Origin: Agarophyton chilense
Lineage: Eukaryota; Rhodophyta; Florideophyceae; Gracilariales; Gracilariaceae
Reading direction: 5' to 3'
Length of the DNA: 64,000 nucleotides
Assembly (NCBI GenBank): GCA_030374765.1
Contig: JARGXX010000016.1
Coordinates: 1,302,001 to 1,366,000, forward strand
Shown: in pieces, positions 21,011 through 33,100 of the stretch
How positions within the stretch are numbered: the stretch's first letter is position 1
Layout of the letters: each line of letters begins with the position of its first letter
Notes under the pieces: generated by a model
The model's database searches: none
Seen by the model: the letters and a program-made list of their open reading frames with translations, nothing else
Told to the model about the DNA's origin: nothing
Translations under genes and position numbers: made by a program

Positions 21011-22573
21011 CTAAAGTCGGTTGCGCCACCAATATCTGAAGGCGATCATTGTGGCGCCGATACCGGCAACAGCCGTCGTTCCATATGCAACGTATTTTAC
21101 CTTCTGCAACGCCTGTTCCTTTCGTCGCTTCTTCTCTTCGGGGGGCAATTCGCGCCTCATGCGTTCCCTTCTGAGCTTGGACGCAGTGGCCAATCTCTCC
21201 GCAAACTGAGCTTTGGACAGCTGCGGGGGCTTCAGCTGCGGGTTGAGCGCATTCGCCCGCTCAAACCACTGTTGGGCTGATTCAGGGTCAAGGTCGCACC
21301 CAGATCCATTGAGAAACATCACACCTAGGTTAAACATTGCGACTGGGTTTCCAAGACCAGCCGAAAGTTTCCACCAACGCACTGCTTCCTCAAGGTTGGG
21401 TTCTATGCCCGGAGCGCCCTGGTTGTATATCAAACCTAGTTGAAAGGCTGCGGACGGATCTAGCGCACCATTTTCCAATGCGTGACGATACAAACGTGCG
21501 GCTTCGGCATCGTTTTGCTCGACGCCAATACCATGATGATAGAAGGTAGCAAGTTGCAAAGCGGATTCAATCGAGTTTGGTCCACCCTTCTCAAAAGCGG
21601 TACGATACTGATCGACGATTTTGGGAAGATCCGCTCGTGTCAGCATTTTGTGACGCGTGGTCGGTCGTGGACTTTGCTGCTCTCTCGAAGGTTGAGGTTG
21701 AGATGGCACAGTAGCGTTGGATGCTTCTTCGACAATATCGTCGACCACTGATTCAACAGTCTGTTTCAATCTTTGTTCCACGGTTTCGCTTTTTTCTGGT
21801 GATTTCTCAACTAGGCCATCCATCTGCGCCTCAGACGCGACGACACTTTTCGCCGAAGATGGGGTTATTGTTGTTGTTTCGGCGACAGTATCCAAGGCGC
21901 GGCCATTGAGAAGTATGTCATTCTGCGCTACTATTGAATAGTCCGTTACATTATCTGTAGTGAACAATCTTGCCCACCATTGCACGTTTGCCTTCTCAAC
22001 CTCGACGATGAGCTTTCGAGATGAAGATGCTGCCTCTAACCCCCACATACAGCCGGCAACATCAATTTTGCTAACAAACTGGCGGTCAAGAACAAAATAG
22101 GGCTGGGCAAGGCCGGGTGAACGAATGTTAATACCAATAGAGTTAGAATCAAAGTCAATGCAAATGTGTTCTTTTCGCACGTGATCAGGAACATGAATGT
22201 TGAGAGTTAGAGAATCCATTGTTTGAGTCCATGTGAGCGGTGTATGCGCAATACGTCTGAGACGGTGATCTCCAATGGCTACCCCCTGCATGGTGGGTGG
22301 TTGAGGCTTTGTAGCACTGGCATCTGACTGAACACGGGTTACAAGGTTGTTTATAAGACTCTGCACCCTGGCCTTTTCGGCCTTCAGCATTGCGGCAGTG
22401 ACGGCATCATCGACAATGCCGTCAACGAGGCTGTGAACGGAGTCTCGCAACGACTCGGACTTTGACATGGGGGTGGGTTTAGATGCAGGACGCGGTCTCG
22501 CAGCGCGTGGAGGCGGAGTGAGCGATAGCGAGGTGCTAGACGCCATGGATGAGAGCTGCCTGAAGGGAAGCAA
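21011..22573 (-). CDS. CS-domain / Sel1-repeat protein with C-terminal anchor
   Basis: 520 residues. The N-terminal ~110 are basic and Ser/Pro-rich, then a helix. Residues about 114-203 match a CS (p23/NudC-like) domain: 'LTWTQTMDSLTLNIHVP', 'HICIDFDSNSIGINI' and 'WGLEAASSSRKLIVEVEK', followed by the terminal 'WWARLF'. An acidic low-complexity linker follows to about 320. Three Sel1-like repeats occupy about 330-440 ('ALQLATFYHHGIGVEQNDAE', 'AAFQLGLIYNQG', 'AMFNLGVMFLNGSG'). A basic stretch precedes one hydrophobic helix at about 496-513 and a short WWRNRL tail. NudC-type CS domains bind Hsp90 or clients, and Sel1 repeats bind partner proteins. A membrane-tethered co-chaperone is a reasonable inference. 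An alternative start is nine residues in. Confidence 0.85.
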   Translation of the reverse strand: MLPFRQLSSMASSTSLSLTPPPRAARPRPASKPTPMSKSESLRDSVHSLVDGIVDDAVTAAMLKAEKARVQSLINNLVTRVQSDASATKPQPPTMQGVAIGDHRLRRIAHTPLTWTQTMDSLTLNIHVPDHVRKEHICIDFDSNSIGINIRSPGLAQPYFVLDRQFVSKIDVAGCMWGLEAASSSRKLIVEVEKANVQWWARLFTTDNVTDYSIVAQNDILLNGRALDTVAETTTITPSSAKSVVASEAQMDGLVEKSPEKSETVEQRLKQTVESVVDDIVEEASNATVPSQPQPSREQQSPRPTTRHKMLTRADLPKIVDQYRTAFEKGGPNSIESALQLATFYHHGIGVEQNDAEAARLYRHALENGALDPSAAFQLGLIYNQGAPGIEPNLEEAVRWWKLSAGLGNPVAMFNLGVMFLNGSGCDLDPESAQQWFERANALNPQLKPPQLSKAQFAERLATASKLRRERMRRELPPEEKKRRKEQALQKVKYVAYGTTAVAGIGATMIAFRYWWRNRL

Positions 22574-22919
22574 ATGCGGTGTGGGTAGAGAATGTCAGGC
22601 GCAACTGTGGGGTTGGTAGGGAGGAGGATGGGCGCGTCGAAGACGAAGGCAGGGTACAGGCGACGCGGCCGAGTGGCACGCACGTGCTCTCAATTCACTG
22701 CAGGCGCAGAGGCGCATGACATTTTCTGGCTGTGCGCACCTCTCTCGCGCCATTGGAATGATGTGTCTCGGCCCTGATGTGAGTCACATACTGGGTGGCC
22801 GCGGCGCATGATTGGCTGCTATGCACAGCTTTGTCGCCCCTGTTTCGATTCAGTTTCCATCGAACAGGGGTGCTCTTTTCTTTTCGCTGAACAAACCTCC
22901 AGCAACGCACAATTCTACC
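22574..22919 (-). promoter_or_regulatory. Promoter region of the CS/Sel1 gene
   Basis: 346 bp between the carrier stop and the CS/Sel1 start, both on the minus strand. On that strand CCAAT boxes read at 22752-22756 and 22811-22815, about 180 and 240 bp upstream of the start, a normal distance for NF-Y sites. The region around 22640-22690 is CpG-rich. No other signal is evident. Confidence 0.45.
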
Positions 22920-24020
22920 TTATTGTAGCGGTTTCGATACGTTGGCTGTAGATAGATGCATCAAACGGAACGCCGCTTCAAATGTAAAGAAATGCAACCC
23001 CGTCGCCAAACCCACCATAGCAAATCGAGGTCCCAATCCACGCATAACCGCCTTTTTTAGCCCATCTTCCGCTATGATCATCAAGCCAGACTTTCCTCGA
23101 TTTCTAGGCAAAGTAAATCGTGAAAGAATGTAGTCGGCTGGTTGAGATAGAGGAGTAGATACCAAACCGACCCCATACCCACTAAGTATCATAATACCTA
23201 ACTCTGTCTCCAACCCATACTTTCCGTACCGCACTTCTGGTTCTACCAGTCCTGAAAGCCTAGATCTGATTAAGTCGAAAAGATACAGCTGAGTCACGGC
23301 AAGCGGGATTTGCCGCAGCCACATAGCACCAATTGGACGAAAAGGGAATCCTGTCTGAGCGCGGTTTCTGTACATTTTCACCATCGCGGGAACAAAACTT
23401 GTTGGCCATGAACCAGGCGCGCTAGTCTCAACTTTGAGCTTTACCATTGCGAAAGGACATAGAAATATCACGGCAATGAACTCTGCACTGGCCACACTCA
23501 ACCACCTTATAGCTTCCTTATGCTTTTCTTCCATTTTCACACCAAGGCGTCTACCGTACAAGTCTTTAAACCAATCAAACATCGGAAACTTCACAAACCC
23601 GTGCAGAGAGTATCCAATGAGTGTCGGAACGAATCCTCTTCGAAAAGTTTTATTGCCGCCCGTGGCAAGCAACGAATGGTACGTGGACGATACGCTTTTA
23701 TACTTGTTTGCATTTGTTTGCATATTGCATTTGATGACATCCAATTGTAGCAATAAAGCTTGGGGTAATACACTGGCCATGGCGCCCGCAATGCCGAGAC
23801 GCTGTCTCCGAAGTCTCACATAGTCTTCGAATTCTGAACAGCACCAACGTGTTTTATCGTTTTCAGTCACAGAAGCAGAGCAAATTTTTGAAAGGGAGGA
23901 GAAATGAGAGAAAGCATTAACAGCGTTCACAGCCCTTTCATTGAGCGTAGAAGTCAGATGGTTAGGGATACCACTCCGAAAAAGCCTTCCGTGCTCTAAA
24001 CCGTTTTCTTCCCCTTTCAT
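22920..24020 (-). CDS. SLC25 mitochondrial carrier, phosphate-carrier-like
   Basis: 366 residues with the three-fold repeat of mitochondrial carriers. The first repeat is close to phosphate carriers: 'LDVIKCNMQTNANKYKSV' near 93-110, then 'FRRGFVPTLIGYSLHGFVKFPMFDWFKDLY'. The third repeat has 'SQPADYILSRF', like the 'HPAD' box of that family. Phosphate carriers import Pi with H+ into the mitochondrial matrix. The signature motifs are eroded: repeat 1 has Gln where Pro is usual (QLDVIK), and repeat 2 has Ala where the acidic residue should be (PFAMVK). The first ~75 residues are extra and not obviously a presequence. It could be a divergent paralog with another substrate. No intron is needed. 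Confidence 0.85.
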   Translation of the reverse strand: MKGEENGLEHGRLFRSGIPNHLTSTLNERAVNAVNAFSHFSSLSKICSASVTENDKTRWCCSEFEDYVRLRRQRLGIAGAMASVLPQALLLQLDVIKCNMQTNANKYKSVSSTYHSLLATGGNKTFRRGFVPTLIGYSLHGFVKFPMFDWFKDLYGRRLGVKMEEKHKEAIRWLSVASAEFIAVIFLCPFAMVKLKVETSAPGSWPTSFVPAMVKMYRNRAQTGFPFRPIGAMWLRQIPLAVTQLYLFDLIRSRLSGLVEPEVRYGKYGLETELGIMILSGYGVGLVSTPLSQPADYILSRFTLPRNRGKSGLMIIAEDGLKKAVMRGLGPRFAMVGLATGLHFFTFEAAFRLMHLSTANVSKPLQ

Positions 24021-27000
24021 TCGGAATGGCTCCCATCATGCATTGAACTTTGGCTGCTCGGAGCTACATTAACATATAAAGCCAATCCGAGTTTTGAGAA
24101 TCTGAAAAACATACGGGCCAGAACTAAATGGGATTGAAATAGAACCACACTTACGAGGCTATCTCACGCAATTCGGTACGTTATTGAAGGCACAAATACA
24201 TGCCTTCGGATTGTCATGTGAGGAGGTCACTCGAAAACAACACATTTCGTTCTAAAGCAAAAGGATAAAGAAACGACATACCGCAACCCATATCGAAAGC
24301 AATAATAGCTATCTGAATTTTGGAGGACGTTGAGACCAAACGAACAACATCCTCTCGAATTTGTGACTTTGAGTTCAACTTTGTTGGAACATCTTTTCGA
24401 AGAAAAATTTCGAGATGCGTGCGACAAGCATTCTAAAGAATGGGATGGGCCAAATCGGAGACCCAATTCCCAACGCTCGTAACATAATTTGTCAAAGCGA
24501 GTCAGAATTCAGTCGTCTTGTGCTAAAAACGTTACTCCCATTCAATAATCTCAACCAAAACAACCTTTGTATCGTTGCAAGGAAGACATTCTTAGCTACA
24601 CGACACATTAAAAAATTAAGTTCTTGACAGTGTATCTTTTGTATCGCGGCCTTGTATGGAGAGAAGGAAAAAATGTTGTGTAAAACAGGAGCTGGCAAAG
24701 GAAGTTCGACAATCCTAGCTAGAAATGCAAAGAACCTGGTGTAACCAATCCGAGCGAGATAGAATTGTTTGTTTCGTATCCATTCCGTAATTAACTGCAG
24801 ATAATATTCGCATATCCAATCCCATGACAATCTTTTATCCATAATCGCAACCGAATAGCAATTTCTAACCATACTTGCATCTGGATTAGAATCTTCTTAA
24901 CAACGCAATTTCACCAACAACATTGTATATTTCGTGCGATGATGCCCCTTCTCAATGGATTAAAGTATTGTACGCTTTGGAGCTTCCATCGCACGCTCGT
25001 TGTTCATAAGCCGAGCATTTATTGGCAGTTGTAAGATTTTTTCAACCAGTGCCGGAGTAGCTCTTCATCGTGCGCCAGAGAGAAAGTTCCCAGCAATGAA
25101 CCGTAATCATTCCAACTCTGCAGCAAAGCCCGCTGTTAAGTCCCAATTTTTGCAACAGACCTCCAAATTATTTGGTGACTCTTGCGACGCCGTAGATTGG
25201 AAGAGAGGGAACTTAGATCGGTTGGAGCTATCGGCAGGAACTGTTGAGATCGAGCGGTGCAGGTAGAACAAATAAGAAGCTTTAATAGAATATGAGGTAT
25301 CGAGAAGTCCGCTGTCGTCTTCTTGAGGATTGCGAACTGGAGAGCAGTATAAGTAGACAAAGAAAGCAAAGAGAGATAGTGGAGCTGTTCAGCAGGAGTG
25401 ACGTTGCATACTTAGTGTTGGATAGTTGTCACGTGAGTATTTGAACTTGGTCATGTAAAGAAGAGTTGTCACGTGAATATTTGTACTTGGTCATGTAAAT
25501 GTTGCACAAGGGTTTTGTATTTGAATGCCGAAGATGTTCATTCAAAATGGCAAGTCAATGCATTTTTCATAGTAGACTCTTTCTATGATCCGAACTGCAT
25601 CAAAAGCCAAAACAGTGTTGTCACAGAAAGCAGTGTTCGTCATGTAGAACACCAAGGGCATCGGAAGCTCATAATACAGAAATCAGTTTGGATGAGATCG
25701 TCTTCAATGAGATTGCGAAAGGCTTTGACTTCGATACAGTACATATCTGCAACGAGTAAACGAAATGCATGTGGGGAGGGAGTAGAATCTTAGTGCATAT
25801 TCTGTGTGTTCCTCTACTCCGCCACGCATTGAGCTCCACAATTACAAATGTGTACACTGAAAAGCCCTTGAAAAGGAGCAGGAAGGCAAAACGCAATCAA
25901 CGACCTTGCTAGCACGGTAAGGAAACCACCGCGTCACAGTTTAAAGCATCCCGGCTGCAAGAGATAATAACCACACACTTTGCCAACATTCACGAGAGAT
26001 GACGAATGTATAAAATGAATTTGAAAGAGGGAAACCGTGAAGCAGGAGTTGGCTTGCGAACATGTTTTCGTTCCGAAAATCTTTCCGCTGGCTTACCAGA
26101 TCTACGCAACATAAGGACAATATTTGCTTGGTCGGCAGGGTCTGTTCAAAGAGATATATATATATGAAGTCTGAAATTGACGTATAAGTGTTTTTCACTA
26201 TGTCTTAAAGATAACACTATCTTTTCAATCTTCGTATTGCGAAGGAAAAAATCCAAAGAGGTAGAAACCAAACAATGATTCGATCGCTTGACAATTTTGA
26301 CTTGTCACTCTGATCTTGAAAACAAAGCAATCCGGTCGTCTGCTTCTTTGGAATTATACTTCTACACTTCAATGGTTCACTGATATCCTTTGTCGACCAC
26401 AATTGCCCAATTATTAGTTTTTTCTTCAATTAGTGGGCCTACGTCCATAAATTTCTTCGTCGATTCTATATTTTCTGAGCATTATGTACCTAAGGTGCAT
26501 ATTGCCTCTGACAGATTTGGAGACAGGGTCGCAATTGTTTCTTATATTGTAAATGCTACCTACACCGATGTCGGGTGGCAATGGTCTTTTTTGGTTCCGA
26601 ATATATAAAACTCGATCGATGCCGTCATAGTTCTTCCCAGCTCTTTGCATGGGCTCTTTCAAGTTCAAGTGCCTGAGCCATCACTCAGTTACCACGATGC
26701 CAAACAATGAGACAATGGCAACCCAGCCCTAGTTATTTACCTGCTTGTAACAAGCAGTTCAAAGCCTCTCGATTTCAGCCCATCGTTCGACAATCGCTGG
26801 TGTTTCGGAGAAGCTACGATTGCAAGACATCTGTCTTTTAGTCGCTGTATAAAGGTAGGGCCTCTGGTCCGATTGTGAAGATCGGAGGAAGAAGCTCTGG
26901 TCGCGCAGAAGCTCCGTTATTGATGGCCATTGCTTTACTGCGTTCTTATGAAGCAAATTGTGGTCAAAAATTTATATCAATCAGCCGTTATACTTGCCCC

Positions 27001-28685
27001 ATATACATCCTTGTTTTTGTTTAGGCAACCATCTCATTGACTAAAAGCGATGGCATATATACCTCTAAAGAATGCACTCAAAGCGCTTCAGCTTTGTTGA
27101 AGAGCCATAACAAGAGAATCACGACGATTCGAGCTCTTAAGCCTGTCAACACTTTGTTTGGACGTAGGGGCTTAGCCCATGGAATTGCAAATCAAGAGAG
27201 AAATGCGGGTGCTCCAAATAATTGAGATTGCGTTCTCAATTGCTGTTGCTTTTCTGCGGTCCGAGAGGAAGCTTGAGAGCCAGAAGCTCTATGGCTTATG
27301 ATGGGATTATTCGCATACCGTTATAAGCGCTTAGGTCCACAGCCTGTTCACTGGTGTCAGCAACGGATGTCCCTACTGTTCAAAGCACGACCGGTCCAAA
27401 ATCCGTTCGAAGTCGATGTACGTACAAAAAGATTGATGCTCTAAAATTACGATGATTCCTCGTTCGGACCACCCAACCTTCCTCGTAGGACAATACCCCA
27501 CTTTTCCGGGTTTTCAATAGCAGAAAACAGACTGGGGTTTCGCCGTAGCGATTGCGACACGTCACCAAGGAATGAACATCCCTCGCCTGTTAGTTGTGCA
27601 ACTCAGATGAATACACCACAAAACCTGATGTCAACATTCGGTATACTAGTCCCAACCGCACAGTACATCTATCTCTGAAATATCCATCTTCTAATGTAGT
27701 TGAATAACATATTCGCCCTTTTAATGGGAGAATGCAAACGCCTCACACGTGCTGGGAAATAAAAAAAGAGACCTAGTCGTAGAGTCGTGCGTGCTCGGGG
27801 CCGCGCTGAATGTTCTATGCCGTAGGGTAGAGATCGGTACCACAGGCATTTATCAGCTATGGCCCGGCAATTGGTTTTTTAACAACAGTATAAAAGCGAA
27901 ATCGATTGTTGGCCCAAAGGTCTGTACCACTCTGGGCGGACGGGTGTCATTGACATGCGCAATGAACAAAAGCTGTCACAGAAGCTCACAATCGAAACGA
28001 TTTTGTTACGAAGACAAGCTTGTATTTGAATCAAAATACGTGGACAATGCGCGCGCGTCGGCGTCGAGTTCGATTGCGTAAAAGCCTTCGCATCCGCACT
28101 GAGTTCGAAGAGGCCCAGCTGTTTCACCAAACATAGTACAATGGCACAATGTCACGCGAGGAATAGTAGAATTATATGTCACGGGAATGGTGTGGTGCAC
28201 TGGTGGTAATGCTTCGAGACGCGCTACCCTACTTATATACAAATCTAATCATCAGACACAAAACAGCTTTCATCCGTCCATCCCACAATAGCGAAGCGGT
28301 GAAGTCGACGTTGCAATACGGTAACCCTTTTTTCGATAACTCTGTCTTCCAAAGACCAGAGTGGCCAGTCTCTGAGCGGGGTTTTGGCTTATATTCTTCA
28401 GTTTCGAAAAGCGAAGGCGACATCATTTGAAGAAGCAACTCGAGCTACCAAGCGATATAGAGGTCGAAATCGGTTGTGTCGAAATTGATTCCAAACAATT
28501 TCCGTTGGTGTCTGATCGCGAGGTTTTTTATTCCCTTGCAAGGGGTTAATCAAGACTCTGCACCTGAATTCACGATCTACTGGGTAATCATTTTTCGTGA
28601 ACTGTGATTCTATACCTACTATCAGTTGCCGGCAAGGTGCCGATCTATCGTTCAAGGAATTTTGAGCATTGTATCTTAAAACAGA
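24021..28685. other. 4.7 kb spacer without a supported gene
   Basis: Many short open frames on both strands, none with a recognisable domain. The longest, 24492-24872 on the minus strand (126 residues), has no identifiable features and could be chance. AT-rich microsatellite (ta)n lies near 26155-26167. A 36-bp tandem duplication with G-boxes is at 25424-25499. The stretch from about 26430 to 26960 read on the minus strand gives several consecutive medium-length frames and may be an unrecognised decayed element. The right end must hold the promoter of the Myb gene. Confidence 0.5.
25424..25499. repeat. 36-bp tandem duplication carrying CACGTG
   Basis: The units 25424-25459 and 25464-25499 differ at two positions and are spaced 40 bp apart. 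Each contains TTGTCACGTGA, which includes the E-box/G-box palindrome CACGTG. It could be a duplicated bHLH/bZIP binding site or just a local duplication. Confidence 0.7.
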
Positions 28686-29222
28686 ATGACCTCAAGTGCG
28701 ACTGTGCCATTCAACTCAACCGTGAAAATTACTGACAAAAATGTGTCGAAACCGACGCGAAAAAAAGGCAGACGGGATTGTTACACACGTTTCTCCGCTT
28801 TAGAAGAGGCTCATCTCTTGGAAGGCGTGAGGAAGTATGGGGCAGGAAAATGGAAGAAGATCCTCACCTGCTATGAGTTTCATTGGAAACGTACTGCTGT
28901 TGATTTGAAAGACAAGTATCGAAATATTATTCGGGCACAGGAAAGAGAGAAGAGGAAACGACTGGAGAGAATGGGTGTTTCAAAGCAAGAGGCTGGAACC
29001 AATGATGATCATTTGGCTAATGTTCCGCTCAGAAGTGGAATGGTTTTCCAGGTGAACAGTGTAAGAGGTAACATGAACGAATCTCGGCTTCCAAGAGCCG
29101 GCTACAACGTTCAGAACACAAGTGAAGATTCAAAGTCTTGTAAAAGAGAAAAGCGTATCGAGGCACCTTCTGCAATGAAGCTTGCGAGGCTGCTATGTTA
29201 CCCGGAAGGCGAAAGCTACTAG
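28686..29222 (+). CDS. Telobox Myb/SANT protein (TRF/TRB-like)
   Basis: 178 residues with one Myb/SANT repeat at about 31-85. It contains 'YTRFSALEEAHLLEGVRKYG', 'GKWKKIL' and the telobox VDLKDKYRN (72-80), close to the VDLKDKWRN motif typical of telomere-repeat-binding proteins in plants and animals. A lysine/arginine-rich helix follows. The N-terminal 30 residues are basic (RKKGRR) and may be a nuclear signal. The rest has no recognised domain and the protein is short for a TRF (no dimerisation domain seen). Binding to telomeric TTAGGG-type repeats is likely from the telobox, but promoter binding is equally known for this family. Confidence 0.82.
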   Translation: MTSSATVPFNSTVKITDKNVSKPTRKKGRRDCYTRFSALEEAHLLEGVRKYGAGKWKKILTCYEFHWKRTAVDLKDKYRNIIRAQEREKRKRLERMGVSKQEAGTNDDHLANVPLRSGMVFQVNSVRGNMNESRLPRAGYNVQNTSEDSKSCKREKRIEAPSAMKLARLLCYPEGESY

Positions 29223-30139
29223 GATGTGGTGAAAAGCAATGTACACATGTATTGGATTGGGAAACGAACAAACATGAGCAATACATGGATTGTTGTATAA
29301 CAGATATGGCTGCTTGATGCTCCTTGACTTGCAACGACGGAAGAGAAGGAGAGGTTCCGTCGCATGCGTCTGGTTTGTATAATAGATGGCTGGGAAACTT
29401 TGTGAAGATGGGAGCAGTATGCAAGTTGGAAATGGAAGAGCGTGATATGTATTGGTTTGCGGAAGATATTTTCTGTTTGGAATGCGAGATTTGCGCTGCA
29501 TGGGAGGGAGCAATGAGACTTGTTGTCAGTTGAGCATTGGTCTCGTGTGGTTTCTGCAATAGGGGGCGAGACGACGAGTTGCGGAGATATATGTGAAGCT
29601 ATGGAGTGCGGCCACATAGAAAGTGACGTATAGTAGGACTGGGCTTTGAGAAACCATTCTTGTGGATTGATGAAGGTAAGGAGGATCCAGCGGGACTACT
29701 TAGCTAGAGCGCAGACGATGGCTGGAGAAGGGCTGCGACTTGTTAGAAAGCGGGAAGCAATTGATGTGTATGTATGCATGTGCGTGCATTCTGCTACACG
29801 TATTGATAATGGTTATCTACCGTTGGTAAACGACTCGCTCCATAGTATTAGGCCTTACAAGCGTTCAAGAAATTGGCACTGACAGTGTGCGCCCCATGCC
29901 AGCACGCCCACGTACACACCACGACGCCGCCGCGGCGCGCTCACGCGCACGTCTGCGCACCGCAGGCGCCACTTCGCCCGCTTCCCAGCGCGTCGTTCTT
30001 TTCGGTGCGACATGCGAAGGGTACATCCGCCGCACATTCTTCGTTCGGTCACCTCTCGTCGTCGTCGTCTGCTTAGTCGTTCGACGCGCTTCTTCGCCTT
30101 AAGTACGTTGTCTTCACACCGCCTTTTCTTGTTCCAGTC
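29223..30139. promoter_or_regulatory. Spacer: Myb 3' region and promoter of the DEAD-like gene
   Basis: About 920 bp. The right ~260 bp (29885-30120) are CpG-rich and look like a promoter or 5' UTR. The last 20 bases before the ATG at 30140 read as a pyrimidine tract ending in CAG, so the 3' end of a 5'-UTR intron is possible. Open frames here are shadows of GC-rich sequence. Confidence 0.45.
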
Positions 30140-33100
30140 ATGAATGCTGCTTCTGTTTCGCACGATGCCCGAACCCCTGCGCATGCGCGTGGACGCGAGC
30201 ACGAGCGTGGCCGCGGCCGCGGCCGCGCCCGTGGTAGGGGACGTGCGCGTGGAAGGGGTTCGTCTGTTTCTGGTCGCGTCGCCGATTCTCATGCTGTGCC
30301 TTCGCCTTCAGCTGATGCTCACGTGCCCGGTACAGATCCGTTGAACGGTTCCAACCATGCATCGCCTCAGCTTCCCTTACATTTGATCACACTTGTTGAT
30401 GCCACATCACCCCCATCTAAGGAGAACCCCACCGTGCAATCACAACCTGATTCTATCGCCCCTGCATCCTCGCCGCTGTCTCAAGTTCCTGTTGGCGATC
30501 AGGTGTCGCCGATTGCTTCACCTGCTCGACAGCAGCGTCCTGTCAGCATTCGCTCTCGCACCACTCCACGCAACATGACCGTTGTTCTCAACCAAACTAA
30601 TCAGGTTTCGATCGATAGCGACCACGTCCCACCCGCCATGTCCATTCCTGGCAATATTGCTACGCTTGTTGACCCTATCAAACCGCTCGCATCACCAAAG
30701 CCAGTACAGCGCGATATGAACAATTCGGCTACCGATCCTTCTCACCCTTCTCACAATGCACCCCCGAGCCCTGCCGTTGGCGCAAAGCACGTGGTTACTA
30801 TTATAGGCGAATCTGTTTCGATCAAGTCCGATCCAACTGGCCCACTTAGGATGTCAAATAAGAACAAACCCGAGGAGAACCACAACGGCAACATGAACCT
30901 TAAAACAGCGAGGCCAGGCGATAAGAAGCCCAAGGACGGGACATCACTAGAAAACAAATACAATGGGAACAAGCTAGATGACAAGAATATCAGCTCCGGC
31001 AGCCCGGAAGAAGACAATTCCAAACACAAGACCCTACGTGCCACCGAGGCAGACGACGTGAAGTTCGGCGACGAGGCCGATGTCGATAATGGCATCGACA
31101 CCAAGAAGAGCAGTACTATGAAGAAGCACCACAAAGGGAGTGATGAAAAGAAGCTTACTCATGAGAACACCAACACTTCCATTGTTGCAAATGATTCAAC
31201 TGTCCTTGACGCGAGCACCTCCACCTCCGACACTTCTGCATCAAAACCAGACAAAGCGAACAATGAAACCAATGATGCATCTGCTGGAAGCCACAGCTCT
31301 CATTTATTGGCTCATGCCAACAACAACGCAAAATCCTTGACACAACGAAAATTCCGCTCATCTCGTCAGGGCATTGCCAATGCTACTGTGACAAATGCAA
31401 CTTCTGAAAATTATCGATCCCCAGAGCTGCACACCTCACCCTCAGTGCCAAATGCGTCTTTGACGCAACCGAAGCACGCAGAAGCTTCCACACTGGTGAG
31501 TCACAAAACGCAGAAATCAGAGCCTGTCAGCTCAAGAGTCGCCCAATCCAACGGCGCAGTTCGATCCTCGCAAGGAAGCAAGATGCGTCCGGATTTGAAA
31601 CGTCGCCACATCCGACAGACATCACAACCTCTTGAAGCCTCCCAGCCACGTCAGGGTGATGGTTCCCCTGTTTGGCGTGTTATGGAGTCGTCATCAACAA
31701 GGGCAGGAACGGCTGCCGCTAGCTCTACTGCTCGCACTTCTGAAGTAGAGAACACCGAAATACAGCGTCAGTCCGATAGAACTACTCCACATCAGAGAGT
31801 TCTCGCACCCACCACCCCTCCTGAAAAGGTCCCTGCTACTGTAGCGTCCAAGAGTCTTTCTGCATCTTTTGACAGTCTGAACATTCATCCTCTTCTTAAA
31901 GAAGTTATTGCAAAGAAATTCGGCTATCAAAGTATGAGTACCATTCAGGAGCGAACAATACCTGTTGCGCTTACGGGGTCGGATATTTTAGCCAGCGTGC
32001 GATCCGCAGTAGGCAGGTCATTGGCATTTCTTCTCCCGGCCTTGCATCGTACAATAACTGAACCACAGTCTGCGACATCTGTCCTCGTTCTTGTTGCGAC
32101 GAGGCATGTCGCCCGTCTAACCATGAATGTCGTCCGATCCCTTTTATCTTTCTCAGACCAGCATACAGCTCGCATGGCCTCAGGAGGAACCAAAGTCAGG
32201 ATAGATCTGGAACTTATGGAAGAGAACAGGAACCCGACTGTGATCGTCGCAACCCCAGGTCGCTTGCTCGACCATCTTACAAATGAATCTTCAGGCTTCA
32301 AGGAGGCGCTGCAGCAGATTAAGGTACTCATACTGGACGAAGCCGACCGCCTAATGGAGGCACCTATCGTGGAAGAAGTCGAAAAGATCCTACAGCATTT
32401 GCCAGCTCCCGAACAGCGACAGACCATGGTATTTGCCTCAAACCTTCGCGGCGATTTTAAAGCATTTGCTGCACTTGCTCTCCGCCCAAACTACGAGTTC
32501 ATGGATTTTGATGAGGATCAGCTCGCAACACAGAAAGTTGCACAATCATTGCTCGTGACAAGACTTCAAGACCAATCTGCAGCACTAGCGGTGTTGCTGA
32601 TGCAATGCATGAAACTCTCAGACTACAAAATCGTGGTCTTCTTTACGACAGCCCGTCACACGCAGTTTTACGCTCAATTGTTCGAGGCGATGGGTCGCTC
32701 GGTGTTCGTTCTACATTCCCGACTGAGCGAAGCCGAACGCGAAAATGTCTGTTCCGCATTCCGAGAGAAACAAAACGTCATTCTCTTCACATCTGACATG
32801 GTTACACCAAACCTTCAATTCGCTCATGTATCAAGCGTCATTCAAGTTGGTCTCCCAATCGATCGAGCGCAGTATATGCATCGAATTGAAAAGACTTCTC
32901 ATGCAGAAAAAGGCGGGAGTGCGGTTGTACTTCTAGCTCCTTTTGAGAAGGAGCGATTCAAGACTCAAGTGTCTGGCCTATCAATTCAACAGATCCCAAA
33001 GCTTCCGAAAGATATGATGGCTGCCATGCAGGGCGCAGTTGAGGGGAGCATCAAGAAGGTTCCACTGTATGTCAAAGTGAATGGTTACCGTGCCTACTTA

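Noticed and set aside
26426-26956. Consecutive minus-strand frames that might be a decayed gene
   Set aside because: No motif of any family could be recognised, so no feature is claimed beyond a note in the spacer entry.
29855-30292. Minus-strand frame of 145 codons opposite the start of the DEAD-like gene
   Set aside because: Antisense shadow of the RG-rich repeats and the CpG-rich promoter.
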